A DNA stretch of 64,000 bases from Triplophysa rosa (taxonomy: Eukaryota > Chordata > Actinopteri > Cypriniformes > Nemacheilidae): the NCBI RefSeq assembly GCF_024868665.1, contig NC_079894.1:3807426-3871425 (forward strand), written 5' to 3'. The position numbers and the translations under genes were made by a program. Position 1 is the first letter of the stretch; every line of letters begins with the position of its first letter. Under the pieces are notes generated by a model. The model did not search any database. It was not told where the DNA came from and saw nothing but the letters and a program-made list of their open reading frames with translations. Below are positions 1 to 11,334 of the stretch, piece after piece.

Positions 1-1000
1 GCTTCAAAGACGCCTGTTGTATCGCTTCAGCTCCTCGGACGGGGGAGCAAACTCTCACACACACACCACACACTCTTGCGAAGTTAGTGTGTGCGTGCGA
101 TCCCTCTGCAGTGCTGAAATTGATAGATAGGAGCGATCCCTATGACTAAGCATAGCGGTATTTAGGAACAACTAGCCGACACCACTCTTGAACACACACA
201 GAGAGAAGTTTTAAAGCCCTTTAAAGGCGCATTCAACCTAACTTCAGTCATTATGGATTTTTTAAATCACTCTATTGTCCAGGAGACAGGAGGATAACTT
301 AACCACATTATATTACAGCATATAAGCTTTAGAGAGAGAAAGAGCGACGGAGGATACCTCTATCACAGCTGTTGCCCATCACCTGCTGAATACAGATCCG
401 GTCAACATTGGACGGGCTGGAGAGTGACCATCACCCTCATCCAATGAGCAGAGGCGCTTGCCCTTTAATTGCCCATAGCTCTCAGAAAGATCCCAGCGCA
501 TTGATAAACTGCAGCCTCTTCATTGTCCCACCGTGGCTCGCTGCCACATCCCGCGGACCGTACAGGCACCCAGACCCTCTATCCTTCCTTAAACACAGTA
601 GCGTTCTCTGCCGAAGCTCACTCTCCTCGTCCTGACTTTATCAGCCTGTGAACTTCTCTTTTTGGCACGCCAGCAGAAGGGATTTTACCGCATTTACTCA
701 ATCAATTGCTGTAACCTCACTCCTCTGTTCCTCTCAGCAGAACTGCAAGCACTTCCCATCCCTCTCTCCCTCTCTGCCTCTCTCTCTCTCTCTCTTTCTC
801 GTCCACCCCTCCCCCTCTCGACGCATCTGGCTCGCTCTGCCTGCTGCAGCCTCGCGCAGGAGCATGCGAGCATGCACATTAGGTAAAATGAGGAGACGCT
901 CCTCGCTTCAAGACTTTTGCTTTGGTGCTTCATGTGGGACACGACTCAATGCACATCGGTGGTGTGAAAACTAAGTCCTATAGATTTCGCACTAAAAGAG
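1..1000. promoter_or_regulatory. possible transcription-start region, strand uncertain
   Basis: A stretch with more GC and CpG than its surroundings, long pyrimidine tracts (760-800) and no recognisable transposon. It resembles a long 5' UTR or promoter, perhaps a further alternative start of rasal2 (minus) or a non-coding transcript. Open frames of 70-108 codons here overlap on both strands and are low in complexity, so I do not call protein. Confidence 0.25.
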
Positions 1001-2992
1001 GGGCAACTCTGATGACAGAATGTACATTGGGGGAAATAATCTTTTAATAACAACTCAACTCAACCGAAACGAAAGGCCGGCCAAATAAGAGAACTTGGCC
1101 TGTTCTCACAAATGCCATATACCTGTTGGGATCTCTTGACTGCCAGAATTCTTAGGACTGAGAAAAGGGCTAAAAAAGTACTCTGTCTATACTACAATGC
1201 TTCTTCGGCCACCTGGTTATGGAAATGCTAAAGCATGCAAATTGAGAAAGCCCAAGGCCACAAAGTTGGATGGATGTTTGGACGCCAAGCCATCCAAAAA
1301 GAAACAGGGCAGTGTGGACAAACCAAGCTATTTTCAGTGACGAAACTTTCATTTTGTTTCCATAAATCACAGCGATCATACGTCTGCTACAAGCGTCCCC
1401 TCTGCAGCCATTAGTCCATCCATCTTCTCACTCCTTGCATCCCAAGGTCACATTGTCTCTGGCTGTCCTCTGTCCTCTGTCCCCTGGTGTTGGAGTCGAC
1501 AGGTCTCGCTGTCAGCCCCTCTGTGAGGCCAGCGCAGCATCTCTCTTCCTCTCTCTCCCACCCTCCAAGGCTGCGACTGCCCCTGAAAATCCACTTACTG
1601 CATTGATTTGTCCAGCCCTCCTTCAAATCAATACGGTGCTGGAGATAACAGAGGGGTTAAAATGGCCAGACCTAAAACAAGGGCCCGGGATATAATTATA
1701 AGTGATGCGGGTGCTCAGTGCTCGGACGATGGAAAGTTAGGGGGATGGGCGAGAAAGGGCGGTCCCTAGTTAGCGCAACCCCACCGTATTGGCTTTTATT
1801 GTCTGCTGAAACAGGCAATCAATCTGTGGTAAAATGCCATTTGCAAGGGTGTAAATGAATCAATACCAATTTAACTAAAGATAAAAAAAGGTGATTTTGC
1901 CTCAAGGCTTTATCTATAGCCACACCGCCCGAAACATTAGGCAAAATTACAGTTACCCATGATTCACTGGATAGATGAAAAGATCATCATTACATATAGT
2001 GATATATGGATAGTGTAGAAGAGACTAAGAAAGGGGACCCTTTTTATCTACCAGTAAAATTTTGCAAGTATACTCGCTAAGAAAAGTAACCGTTTACCTC
2101 TGTTTAAAAAGCACAGGTTCAAATGCCTAGCGCTGACATTATGTGACAAAATGTAACACTTTAGAATTTTTTAAGCTACAATTCATAACTTTTTTTGATT
2201 AAAAATAAGCAAACAAGTTCATAAAGAATTAGTGCTCAAAACACTCTTCTATTACCCAATTTGCAACGGTAAACGTAATAAAGATTTGCTAACACTTTAT
2301 TTTATACTGTCCAATGCTATACATTACCAAACGTTATTTACCATAGTAATAACAGTAAATTATACATAATTACATACAACTAACCCAAAGCCAACCCCTA
2401 ATTCTAACTCTATAGTTAACTCTATAACACAATTTAGTTTTTGCTGTGGTGCATAAAACAGCAAAGGACCCTAAACGAAATTCTATTCAGTTCAGTACTT
2501 AAATATATTATTAAACTGTAACAAGGACACCTTAAAATAAAGTTAAAGTTGAGTTGTCGGATACGATTTCGCTGAAAATGTCAGTTTGATGTCATTCAAC
2601 TTCAACCAATGTAAGATTGAGTATGTAAATAAACTGCAATTTCATCTTTCAAACAGAGGTGGCGATAGAGAGGCAAAAGTTACAGATTGCACCTTTAGTT
2701 ATAGACAGTTTCAAAGCAACAACATAAACAAACATTACTGCGCATGCGCGCATTTGTGGACTGACTTTAACTTACGCTACATATTCACAAATAATAGAGT
2801 GCCTGTAGATTATTTCTGATAACAAGCAAAAGAAACCGAGAAGAACCGTTTCTTGGCTAAACTTGCCTCTCCAACATTTTGAATTTAGACTGTGATACCA
2901 AGCTCAACCACTGGATGTCAATGTGTCCCATACGGTTTCTTTAAATAAGACAAAGATGCACCACGCATTCAACAAATTGTTTACTTAATAAG
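1001..2992. other. intron or intergenic DNA, no gene seen
   Basis: AT-rich sequence with short open frames only. The part from about 2690 to 2945 is an inverted, diverged relative of 23850-24060 (shared GCGCATGCGC and the 'GAAACCGAGAAGAACCGTT' stretch), so it is a fragment of that transposon family. Confidence 0.5.
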
Positions 2993-3000
2993 ATTAACAT

Positions 3001-3707
3001 TAGGGATGCACCAATATGTAAATTTTGGACGATAACGATAACCGATAATTCTTTAACATTGGAAGCCGATAACCGATATATTGGTCGATATACAGTATCT
3101 AAATATTAATATAAAATTCCCTAAGACTGAAATAAAAGGCAAAAAGTGGACAACTGCTTTTATTTGAAAACATTGACTGCAGAAAACAAGGTAACCATTA
3201 GTTCGCTTTATTCCCTGAAAATCATGTACCAAGCCTACTTTACACTAGTTAACGATTCTTTAACCTTCAAACTTTTCTGGTATGTTTTGTATTTAATAAA
3301 CAAATAATAGATGTTCTTCCAAAGCAACCCGGAAAAATGTTCTTAATAGCCACAAGTCAAACAGGTCTCAAGACAGACAGCATTCAGACGGCAGTCTGAT
3401 TCAAACAATATGCTTTTGTTCCTATAATTTACACATTCATAAATACTGTATCTACATACTGTACCTACATCAACAATGTTTTGCTAATATCAGTAAATGA
3501 ATGATCACGACAGAAAGACAGTACTGTACTGCTTTTTTAACTGTGAGCAGCGTGCAGCTGAAGTAGTTTAACCAGAGGAAATAATTTAAGATTTATCGGC
3601 TATAACATATTGGCCTAAATTTTATTATCGGCCGATACCAATAACATTAAAAATGACCATTTATCGGCCGATACCATTAAAGGCCGATAATTTATCATGC
3701 ATCCCTG
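3001..3707. mobile_element. non-autonomous hAT element, 'CCGATA' family
   Basis: Terminal repeats TAGGGATGCA and TGCATCCCTG are flanked by the perfect 8-bp duplication ATTAACAT (2993-3000 and 3708-3715), diagnostic of hAT. The ends contain many copies of CCGATA/TATCGG. No open frame of transposase size. Diverged relatives lie at 20611-20914, 31976-32270 and mirrored at about 51326-51618. Confidence 0.85.
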
Positions 3708-3778
3708 ATTAACATACAACAAAATTCAACAAATTGTTTATTTAATACAATTATTTTACAATAAAATACTAATATAAA

Positions 3779-4178
3779 TGTAGCGAGGAAGGCGGGGCGA
3801 GAGCCGTGGGGCGAGTAAGGCGGGGCCGGCGGCGTAAGTGGCAACGAGTGTCAGCTGTGCGACCGCCGGTCCCCGCATGCCTCACGGGGGAGCTCGGGAG
3901 CATAAGAGGACGAGCGACCGGACCATCGAGAGAGAGGACCCGGGCCCGGAAACTGTAAAGTTTGTTTATGTTTGTGTGGCCGGCAGTCGACCGTGAGGTG
4001 GCTGCCGGTCTTTTATTCTTGGATAATTGTTTGTTTATTTTTCATTAAAGTTTGTTAAATGTTCGCCGGTTCCCGCCTCCTTCCTTCCCTTCTATTGAAC
4101 AGTGTTACATTGGTGCCACTTACGCCGCCGGCCCCACCTTACTCGTCCCACGGCTCTCGCCCCGCCTTCCTCGCTACA
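3779..4178. mobile_element. LTR-like foldback element with 65-bp inverted termini
   Basis: It starts TGTAGCGAGGAAGG and ends CCTTCCTCGCTACA. The outer 65 bp are inverted copies with about two mismatches and are GC-rich (GGCGGGGC). It is flanked by a perfect 5-bp duplication ATAAA (3774-3778, 4179-4183). The interior has retroviral-LTR-like features: a T-rich stretch, an ATTAAA signal near 4044, and TGTTACATTGGTGCC near 4103, which resembles an LTR end plus primer-binding start. It has no coding capacity. It could be a solo LTR with captured inverted sequence or a true foldback transposon. Confidence 0.75.
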
Positions 4179-4183
4179 ATAAA

Positions 4184-6921
4184 TTAATATTAACATAGAT
4201 TAACATAGATAACATGACAAGACCTCACAGAAATCCTCATCAAAACACTTCATCAATACAACATGCCTAAACTGTATATAAATCATAAAAAGGCAAAAAA
4301 ATGCTTCCATAATGTTCTCCATGCCATCACAGTAACGATGCTAATGATACCTGATATGAAATGTACATTAAAAATTCATGTTTAATGGAACAGCGGAGCA
4401 ACAGTGAAGCTGAGCAAAGCTTCACATCTTTGCCACATGCAGCTGCAGCATTTTTCTGAATCATAATGCTTAGAGAGGGTGAGCGGCAGGAAAATCCTCT
4501 ATACTAAAGCCTCTGCTAAACTCAGTGAGGGTTTAGTCAGCAAGTGGAAATGGACACTGCGACGAGTCGGATTTACTTTGAAATACTTCTTAGTGTTTTT
4601 GTCTTTTACCTCCGATATCCAGAGCCTTTTGTAGGGGGTATATTTCATTTTATTGCTGGGTTTACGATACTTCAAAGTTCTATTCTTGTGGCACTAAACC
4701 ACACAAACAGATTGATGGTGCTATGGCGCGCTGCAGGACTCCAGGAGAGTTTGCTGACTAAGGGGGCAGTTTTCCTCTCACTTTGCCTTGCCAGTAACCA
4801 CAACCATGAAGTTGGTACACCTTAACCCCCATTATTAGCCTAATGAAACAGCATCATATTAATCTTGAGTGCCTATACAATAGTATTGCATACGTCGTAT
4901 CTTGGAAGAGTGATCACATTTATAAAAGAGAGATACAGCTGTACGATTATTTCCGGAACAACACAAACTGCTAGAGGTGGGACTAGTGGGGAGTGTGGGA
5001 TGGAACTACAGCACGAGCAAGCATCACATTAATCTCTTCGTGTTTTGTACATTATGCACATACACGCCAATTGCCAACAAAACACAGACGTATGACTTAG
5101 TTTGACTTACTGCATGCAGTTCATGTCCGGCATTTTGTGACCGCGCCATCTATCAGTTTCAAAGGATCTCCAAATCCAGCGTTATATGCACCGTTTATAT
5201 AACAACCATCACTGAAATGCCGTGAACAAACAGACACACCCAAACTTCACTATCGCAAGAGTAACGAGCTGCAGCGCAGCGCAGCCCATCTTGACGCAGC
5301 GCAGATAACCTTGATGGTAAGTGGGTCTCGCTCGTCGATTGGCTCGTGGGCGGGCTCTTTCCTTCACCTTGCTTTTGGCTAATAAAAGGAATAGGATCCC
5401 TGTGACGACACAGGGATCCAGAATTAGAAAAAAACTTTCCGAAACAAGTTGGAGTGCATCAAATACAGAAATACTACGTCATACGTCCAACTCGTTTTTA
5501 ACAAGTTGACCATGTTAAGCATGAGAAGCCAGCACGTTTAACAACAGTGTAAAGAAGTCAGAATGCATGACATAGCATGATAGCTCCGCTTTAAAGACAA
5601 GACACTGTTTACCTTTCCACATGATCTGCGTGATTCCGAATCTCAGGAATGTAGTGATGTCACATCACCCGAGCTGTGAAACGCGAGACTCTCAGGACAT
5701 CTTTACCATTCTTAAACTCAGAAGACAGGTGTGGTACACTATGTTAAGATCCTTGCAAGTCACAGAGCTCCTTTTGTTTTACTTTACGACACAGGCGGAT
5801 CTAAAGGTCGAACAGGTTTGGCCAAAAACACATGGAAACCTGCAGGCAGGTATGTCAGGTTAAATGTCAGAAATTAAACAAAACAGGGGTCTCACCGTGT
5901 GTTCGCACACGTCTTTTCCACGTGTGTGGCGGTGAGGTATGTGATCACTGTCATGTTTAGACAAATTATTTGAAGCATTCAGAATCACAAGGCAAGTTTC
6001 TAGCCGCGAATGTCTGCATTAAGATGTTATCATATGCGGGCAGGGCAACAACTAACTAAAAGACTGAATGACTATAAGCAGTTCACATCCAAATAATAAT
6101 CTTTCCCATGACAGATCAACCCACTTCAACATCCTTTAAATATGTCTCACCATGTCCAACGGGAGTGCGAATGATACTAATCGAAAACTCATGGAATACA
6201 TTCGTCCTGCTGGCAGAAGCTATTGGGAGGTCTCAGGCAGCTATTGTGAAATTAAAATGAGTGGCATTTCTCAGAAAGCAAAGCAATCTGCATGACCACG
6301 ACTTATGTTATTCAAGATCTATAGATGTGGCTCGCTTACATGCGAAATCAATAAACCAATCCTACTGCCAAACACAACCCTATATGAATATGCATAGTCA
6401 TTTTAAATGGTCTAAGGCTACACTGTACACAATGCTACTGTGATTTATAACACAGATCGAGCAGGTACATAAACGGCAGCAATGGACGCGCGACGGGTTA
6501 ACGCAGGCAAGTCAAACAAATGATGCTTTCTTCTACAAAACGCTAAAGGCATGACGACAGCGAAGCATTGTTAAGTCAAATTAGACTTTAATTTAATAGG
6601 ACAAGGAAAAATCCCCCTCGGTGCTTTTGAAAACAGAGGTCTGAAAACATTGCGAAATGTCTTAAAGACGGTGAAAGTGCCACGCAGTTTCTACTTCACA
6701 CAACTGTTGCTTTGTCACTCTCTTATTATCACAGAACACTTAATTCACAAAACAAGTAGAAACAAAACAACGTGCTTCTTAAATAGATTGATACAAATAA
6801 TACAAAATCAGAATTGTCGACCAAGGCGCAAATATACGTCGGCGACGAAATATACACAATTTAACGTACAACTTACAGCCGCGTGACTCGACTAGCGCGG
6901 AATAAAATGTTATAAACGTAC
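4184..6921. other. rasal2 intron, no gene seen
   Basis: It lies downstream (in transcript order) of the MEFL exon. Scattered short open frames, the longest 93 codons at 4544-4825 on the plus strand, have no splice context or recognisable domain. The direct repeat GGATCCCTGTGACGACACAGGGATCC near 5392-5417 is a small hairpin. Nothing else recognised. Confidence 0.5.
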
Positions 6922-6934
6922 CTAGAAACTCCAT
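6922..6934 (-). CDS. rasal2: rasal2 alternative short first coding exon (MEFL + 1 nt)
   Basis: On the minus strand an ATG at 6934 gives four codons (Met-Glu-Phe-Leu) plus one G, followed at once by a GTACGT donor. This has the same phase (1) and the same size as the alternative first exon of the short human RASAL2 isoform, which as I remember it contributes only MQTP before the shared EVPAERSP exon. It lies 7.3 kb downstream of exon 3 in transcript order, where an internal promoter would be expected. The upstream 200 bp are CpG-containing and pyrimidine/purine-rich. The exon is far too short to prove by coding content. The call rests on position, phase and splice site. Confidence 0.55.
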
Positions 6935-7200
6935 ATCGACTCCGCGATCACTTTATAGTCACATATCACTAAAACGACACTGTTCCAGAGAGCAGATGAG
7001 AAGAGCCGGTGTTTTGTGAGTGAAGCCTTTCTCTCACACCCCCTTCACTCACTCCATACTGTGAGGAATGCAGTAAAGCCAGAGTCCCATCCAGTCACAG
7101 TCACACAAGCGCGCGCTCTCTCTCCCTGCCTTTTGAATAAAGAGCAACAACAATGGCTGTCCTGCGCGAGGACCCCTTCATCAAGGGACTCGTAAACACG
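6935..7200 (-). promoter_or_regulatory. rasal2: candidate internal rasal2 promoter and 5' UTR
   Basis: Sequence directly upstream of the MEFL exon. It includes a CpG-rich GCGCGCGC run near 7110, CT/GA-rich tracts at 7025-7060 and 7115-7130, and no recognisable repeat. This pattern fits a TATA-less promoter driving the shorter rasal2 isoform. No start site can be fixed from sequence alone. Confidence 0.4.
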
Positions 7201-7902
7201 GAGTTTGTATATTACACTCGAAGTGTGAAATAATACATAAAGAGTTTGTTAAGCTTATAAAGGGAGGTGAAAAGTTATTTTCGCGCAAAACGATACATTT
7301 TATTTTCCAAATAGGTAACACTTTACAATAAGGTGCTATTAGTTAACATTAGTAAATGCATTACCTAACAATGAACAATTTAGTTTTCAGCATTTATTAA
7401 TCCTTGTTAATGTTGTTATGGCAGAAATAAGCCCCGACAGTGAGATCAAGGGCCGGTTGCACCAGCTGTGAGTAAGTTACACATTCAATTTAGTTGAAGC
7501 GTAATGTTACGTATAAACTAAATATCTATGGAAGCCTCCCGTCAGGAGTAAAATAGCAGACTACCTGAACTAACTGAGTAAGCTCTTGCTTCACTCGACA
7601 TTCTTCAATAAGGCTGTATTGTTTTACTCAGTATTTGTTTATTAATCTAATTTGAAATATGTTATTCATTTGAAATATGTTATTCACGATAGGTAGTATT
7701 CTATTGAATCATTTTTTTTACCGTTATTATGTGAGGTAAAATAAGTTTAAATCAAGAATGTTTTGAAAGTCACAACATTTCAACAACTTTTTCCTCACGA
7801 ATTTAAAGGCTGCTATTGGACTATTAAAGGTAAACGTCATATTATGCGACTACGCATTACTTTACGGAGAGATTACGAACTACTAGCTACGTTCTGCCTT
7901 AA

Positions 7903-9034
7903 AGGGTTCAAATGACATGGCTAAAACGAATATTATCGTTTGTTTTAGATGTAATGCAATGTGTATACATGATTTAAGGTTCAAAAACGCTGTATTTTCC
8001 ACATACAGAGCATGTTTGTATCTCCTCTTTGCCCCGCCTCTCTGAAACACGCAGATTTTTTTCAAAGCTCATCGCTCTGAAAAGCGAGGTGTGCTATGAT
8101 TGGCCAGTTAACCAGTGCGTAGTGATTGGTCAAATACTGCAAGCATGTGACGGAAATGTAACGCCTCTTACCATATTCGGAACATCATGTTCCCAAGAAA
8201 TTGTACTGACAGGTGATAAAATGTCATCGGTACTTTCCTTATCAATTCGAACCCGAATCTGATCCGGAAAATGATGATGAAGCAGATACCTCAACTTTGC
8301 CAGCGCGACTTGAGCAGGATATAAAGGATTGTTAAGGTTTTTGAAAAAAATATTATGTTAAATAGTTAAAAACTATAGCTAACTGTTTTACCTTTAATAT
8401 ACGACATTATAAAGATTTGCCGTTAGTGATCAACCAGTGTTACGCCATATCTCGTCGCGACTCAACAAAGACAATAAACCCCATTATAAACATGACAATT
8501 GTTGCCTCTAGTTGGAATTGTCCCACTTTTTAACAAAAGCTTTCGTGCACAGCCGGCCTTGATCTCTCCCAGGTTCATGAAGCAATCATCTGTGAAATGC
8601 GCTGCACACACTTGAATATTCAGATTGTGCTGTTCTGGAACAGTATTGTAAATAAAATGTAACCATTCGTTTTTAGTTGTCTCATCTTTTGGAAGGGCAA
8701 AGAAAGTGGATTTCTTTTCGCAACGAAACACACAGCATCTCCACGACATGGCTGCGGCACCGACGATACAATGAGATTTACAGGTACGCCCACCTTACTT
8801 GCATATAGATTTGGGCAGTCTTAGTCAAATCATACCACGAAATGATGTAGATTTGTGGGGGTGTGGTTACACGAGGCGTTTCAGGCAGGTCTGGGTGAGC
8901 ATTCACTTTTAGATCGAATGCATCTTTTGTTCCGACACTTTAATTTTTGCAATTTTACGTGTCTAATACATGCATGGGCAACTTATAACACACCAAAGAC
9001 ACAGAAAAACACATATTCACGCCATATCACCCCT
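7903..9034. mobile_element. Kolobok-like TTAA-flanked transposon carrying a THAP ORF
   Basis: Flanked by TTAA on both sides (7899-7902, 9035-9038) with inverted ends AGGGTTCAAATGA and a match in TATCACCCCT. The ends align to the shorter copy at 34203-34757, whose termini are AGGGGTCATATGA and CCATATGATCCCT. This copy retains about 580 bp of interior that the shorter one has lost, including a THAP-domain frame. TTAA target sites plus a THAP domain fit the Kolobok superfamily; piggyBac also uses TTAA but has no THAP domain. Confidence 0.7.
8462..8749 (-). CDS. THAP-domain N-terminal fragment of a transposase
   Basis: A 95-codon frame from an ATG at 8749. It starts MSWRCCVFRCEKKSTFFALP and contains the C2CH zinc-binding pattern: Cys6, Cys10, a Trp at 29, then C-A-A-H at 48-51, and a GTIPTR motif standing for the usual AVPTIF near residue 77. 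THAP domains bind DNA and form the N-terminus of P-, Kolobok- and ISL2EU-type transposases. The catalytic part is absent, so this is a remnant or first exon within a non-autonomous element. The strand is opposite to the direction in which I drew the element. Confidence 0.7.
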   Translation of the reverse strand: MSWRCCVFRCEKKSTFFALPKDETTKNEWLHFIYNTVPEQHNLNIQVCAAHFTDDCFMNLGEIKAGCARKLLLKSGTIPTRGNNCHVYNGVYCLC

Positions 9035-9795
9035 TTAAGACCAAATGGTGCAACCAAATAACATATCGATTTAGTTACAAACTAGCTAGTAGTTACTAAG
9101 CCTCTAGTGTGGACTTTACATTCACATTTAAGAAAGAACTTACGAATGGCTGTTGCAACCCTACCCAGGACCCGACGCGAAGCAGAGGGTCTTGTATCAC
9201 ATTGAAGGGGCTTATTTTGCAATAACAACCAGTTGCTTCATTATCCCACTTATTACAGGGCTACTTGCCACATGAGAAAAAAATAAACATGAAATGTGAA
9301 TGTGAAATTATTTATTAGCTCATTTTTACCGAATGCAGACCTTCCGAGAGGAAAAGCCGTTTACTTTGGGTTATAAGGTAAGAAACGACGTTCAAATGTC
9401 ACAAACAGGCAATTTGGTTTAATCATGTGTACTGTAAATATAATGTCATTTATGTTATTAAAAACATATTTATATATATATATATTTTAAAAACCTGTCA
9501 AAATGATTAGCTGCATCCAGGTTACTGTGTCTTATTAGTTTTGAGAGGTTGTTATCTGGTAATAACGAACCTGCAAATGTCGCGACTGGCCAATCAGAAT
9601 CAAGCATTCCAATGAGCCGTGTAATAACTAATGTTAACAATGACAACGTTTGATTTTAATAATGTATTAGTAAATGTTGAAATGAACATGAATTCATATT
9701 AATAAATGCTGTAAAAGTATTGTTTATTGTTAGTTCATGTTAGCTAATGCATGAACTATTTGTCAACAAATAGCACCTTATTGTACAGTGTTACC

Positions 9796-10335
9796 TTGAA
9801 ATGCGTTGGTTTATACAAAGTTGCAAAGGAAATGTTAACGCGCTGACCATTATAATTGACCTAATCACAAGCAGAATAAAACTACAATGTTTCATATATT
9901 GCGTAACATTCGCGAAAGAAGTTTCACCTGTTACACGCATGCGAGAGAAAGGGAGGGAGGGTGAGAGAGAGAGAAAGAGAGAGGAAACCGTCGGCTGTGA
10001 AAGACAATAGTGGAATGAATGGAGAAGTGAGAAAGTTTGGGTGTGCATGCTTTTAGCTGCCTGTTTATTATTTGCTTTGGACGTTGGATACAAATTGTGC
10101 AGTTTAGCACAATCAAATCCTTTAATCCAATGAGATGCCAAGCCCATTGACATGCCCCACCCAAACATTGATTCAATAAGAAAATACATTACCTCACAAT
10201 AAATTCTCTGGTTTTTTTTTTTAAGAGCATATACCAACCAATTTTGTTTTTTTTTACTCCAATCTATACACAACAAAGATCCTCTTCATTTTTATTCCAT
10301 GGCACTCAGTTAGTTCTGATACATACGGTCTAGAA
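9796..10335. other. intronic DNA with a GA-rich simple repeat
   Basis: Contains a purine-rich GAGAGA tract at about 9945-9990 and T-runs near 10210 and 10248. A 161-codon minus-strand frame across this stretch is cysteine- and serine-rich read-through of the simple repeat, with no domain or splice context, so no gene is called. Confidence 0.5.
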
Positions 10336-11334
10336 CAGGGGTCTTCAACTACTTTTCTTTGAGGGCCAGATTCCAAAAGTATAAATAAGGATGCGGGCCA
10401 GTTTTTTACCATATCCTCATTTCTTCTGTTAATTTGTATTTCTGTTATTTATTGCGTTTTGTTCCTTTTATACTGTTTTGTTGCTGTTACTTATAGGCCA
10501 TGATTAAAACATGCACACAAATATTGCATCCAGTATTTGTGCCTTTTCATGATATTAAATTAAAAGGGATATTGTCTTTTTAACTGCATTTTATATTCCT
10601 TAATGTGTTGCTTTACCCAAAAATTGCTACTAATTTACTCACCCACAGTCCTCCAGTACATCATATGTGGGTGGCATTGTTTTTTCAAGAAGATATTTTT
10701 GAAGATATTTGGTTGAATTAAAGTTAAATCAATAAAAGTAAAAAACGCAAATACATTCAACACAAAAGTAATCCCTGCCCCTTGTGACGTTAAATTAGCG
10801 TCTTATAAAGCGAGTCAATTGATCTGTGCAAGAAACTGAACGCTATTATCACATCTTCGGGTGAATTCCGATCGCATTCATGTGCCCCACGCACTTATAG
10901 GGCAGATCCTTTGTAGTGCGAGTTCTGGGGGGAGATCAACATCTGTTTTTCGTAAATATAGCTGTTATACATAATGAATGCAGTAATAAGTTCACGTGGT
11001 GTACCCTTCCTACAGTTAGCCTACTTTCAAGGGCACAAAACGTCGCGTGCGCAAACTGATTGCCTGTGGCTGTGCAATGCATTGCAGATTATAACGTTGT
11101 AAATAACAAAGTTTCATGGACTGACCGATCAAATCGCTTTATAAGACGTAAATCATTATGAGCCGCGGGAATTACTTTCGTATTGAATGTAGCAGCGTTT
11201 TGCACTTTTAAAGATGTGGCGTCTCAGGAGGACGTGCATTTTTTTAAAGCACTTATTTGAAATGTTAAGGCGAGCCAGGTAAAGATGATTGACGGGCCGC
11301 ATTTGGCCCGCGGGCCTCCAGTCGACTAGCCCTG
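10336..11334. mobile_element. non-autonomous hAT element (CAGGGGTC termini)
   Basis: Begins CAGGGGTCTTCAACTA and ends GTCGACTAGCCCTG, flanked by the perfect 8-bp duplication GTCTAGAA (10328-10335, 11335-11342). The ends hold the 'GAGGGCCAGAT' and 'GGGCCGCATTTGGCCCGCGGGCC' type motifs common to this hAT group. No transposase frame; 999 bp. Confidence 0.9.

Larger units (their letters stand above)
7314..9795. mobile_element. 2.5-kb DNA transposon with GGTAACAC termini, host of a nested element
   Basis: Opens with GGTAACACTTTACAATAAGG (7314) and closes with the near-inverse ending in CAGTGTTACC (9795). Just inside both ends are TTAGTTAACATTAGTAA-type repeats (7341-7400 and about 9620-9770). This terminal sequence is very abundant in cyprinid genomes. 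About 1.1 kb of its length is an inserted TTAA-flanked element (7903-9034). I see no transposase frame of its own. Confidence 0.65.

Noticed and set aside
1..6900. Next shared rasal2 exon (EVPAERSP-like)
   Set aside because: Scanned for on the minus strand; no open frame with this motif or a following basic KRLKGSIKRTKSQ stretch is present, so it lies outside the window.
9791..10276. 161-codon minus-strand frame
   Set aside because: It crosses GA/CT simple repeats and poly-T, has no start context, domain or splice sites, and the composition is that of repeat read-through.
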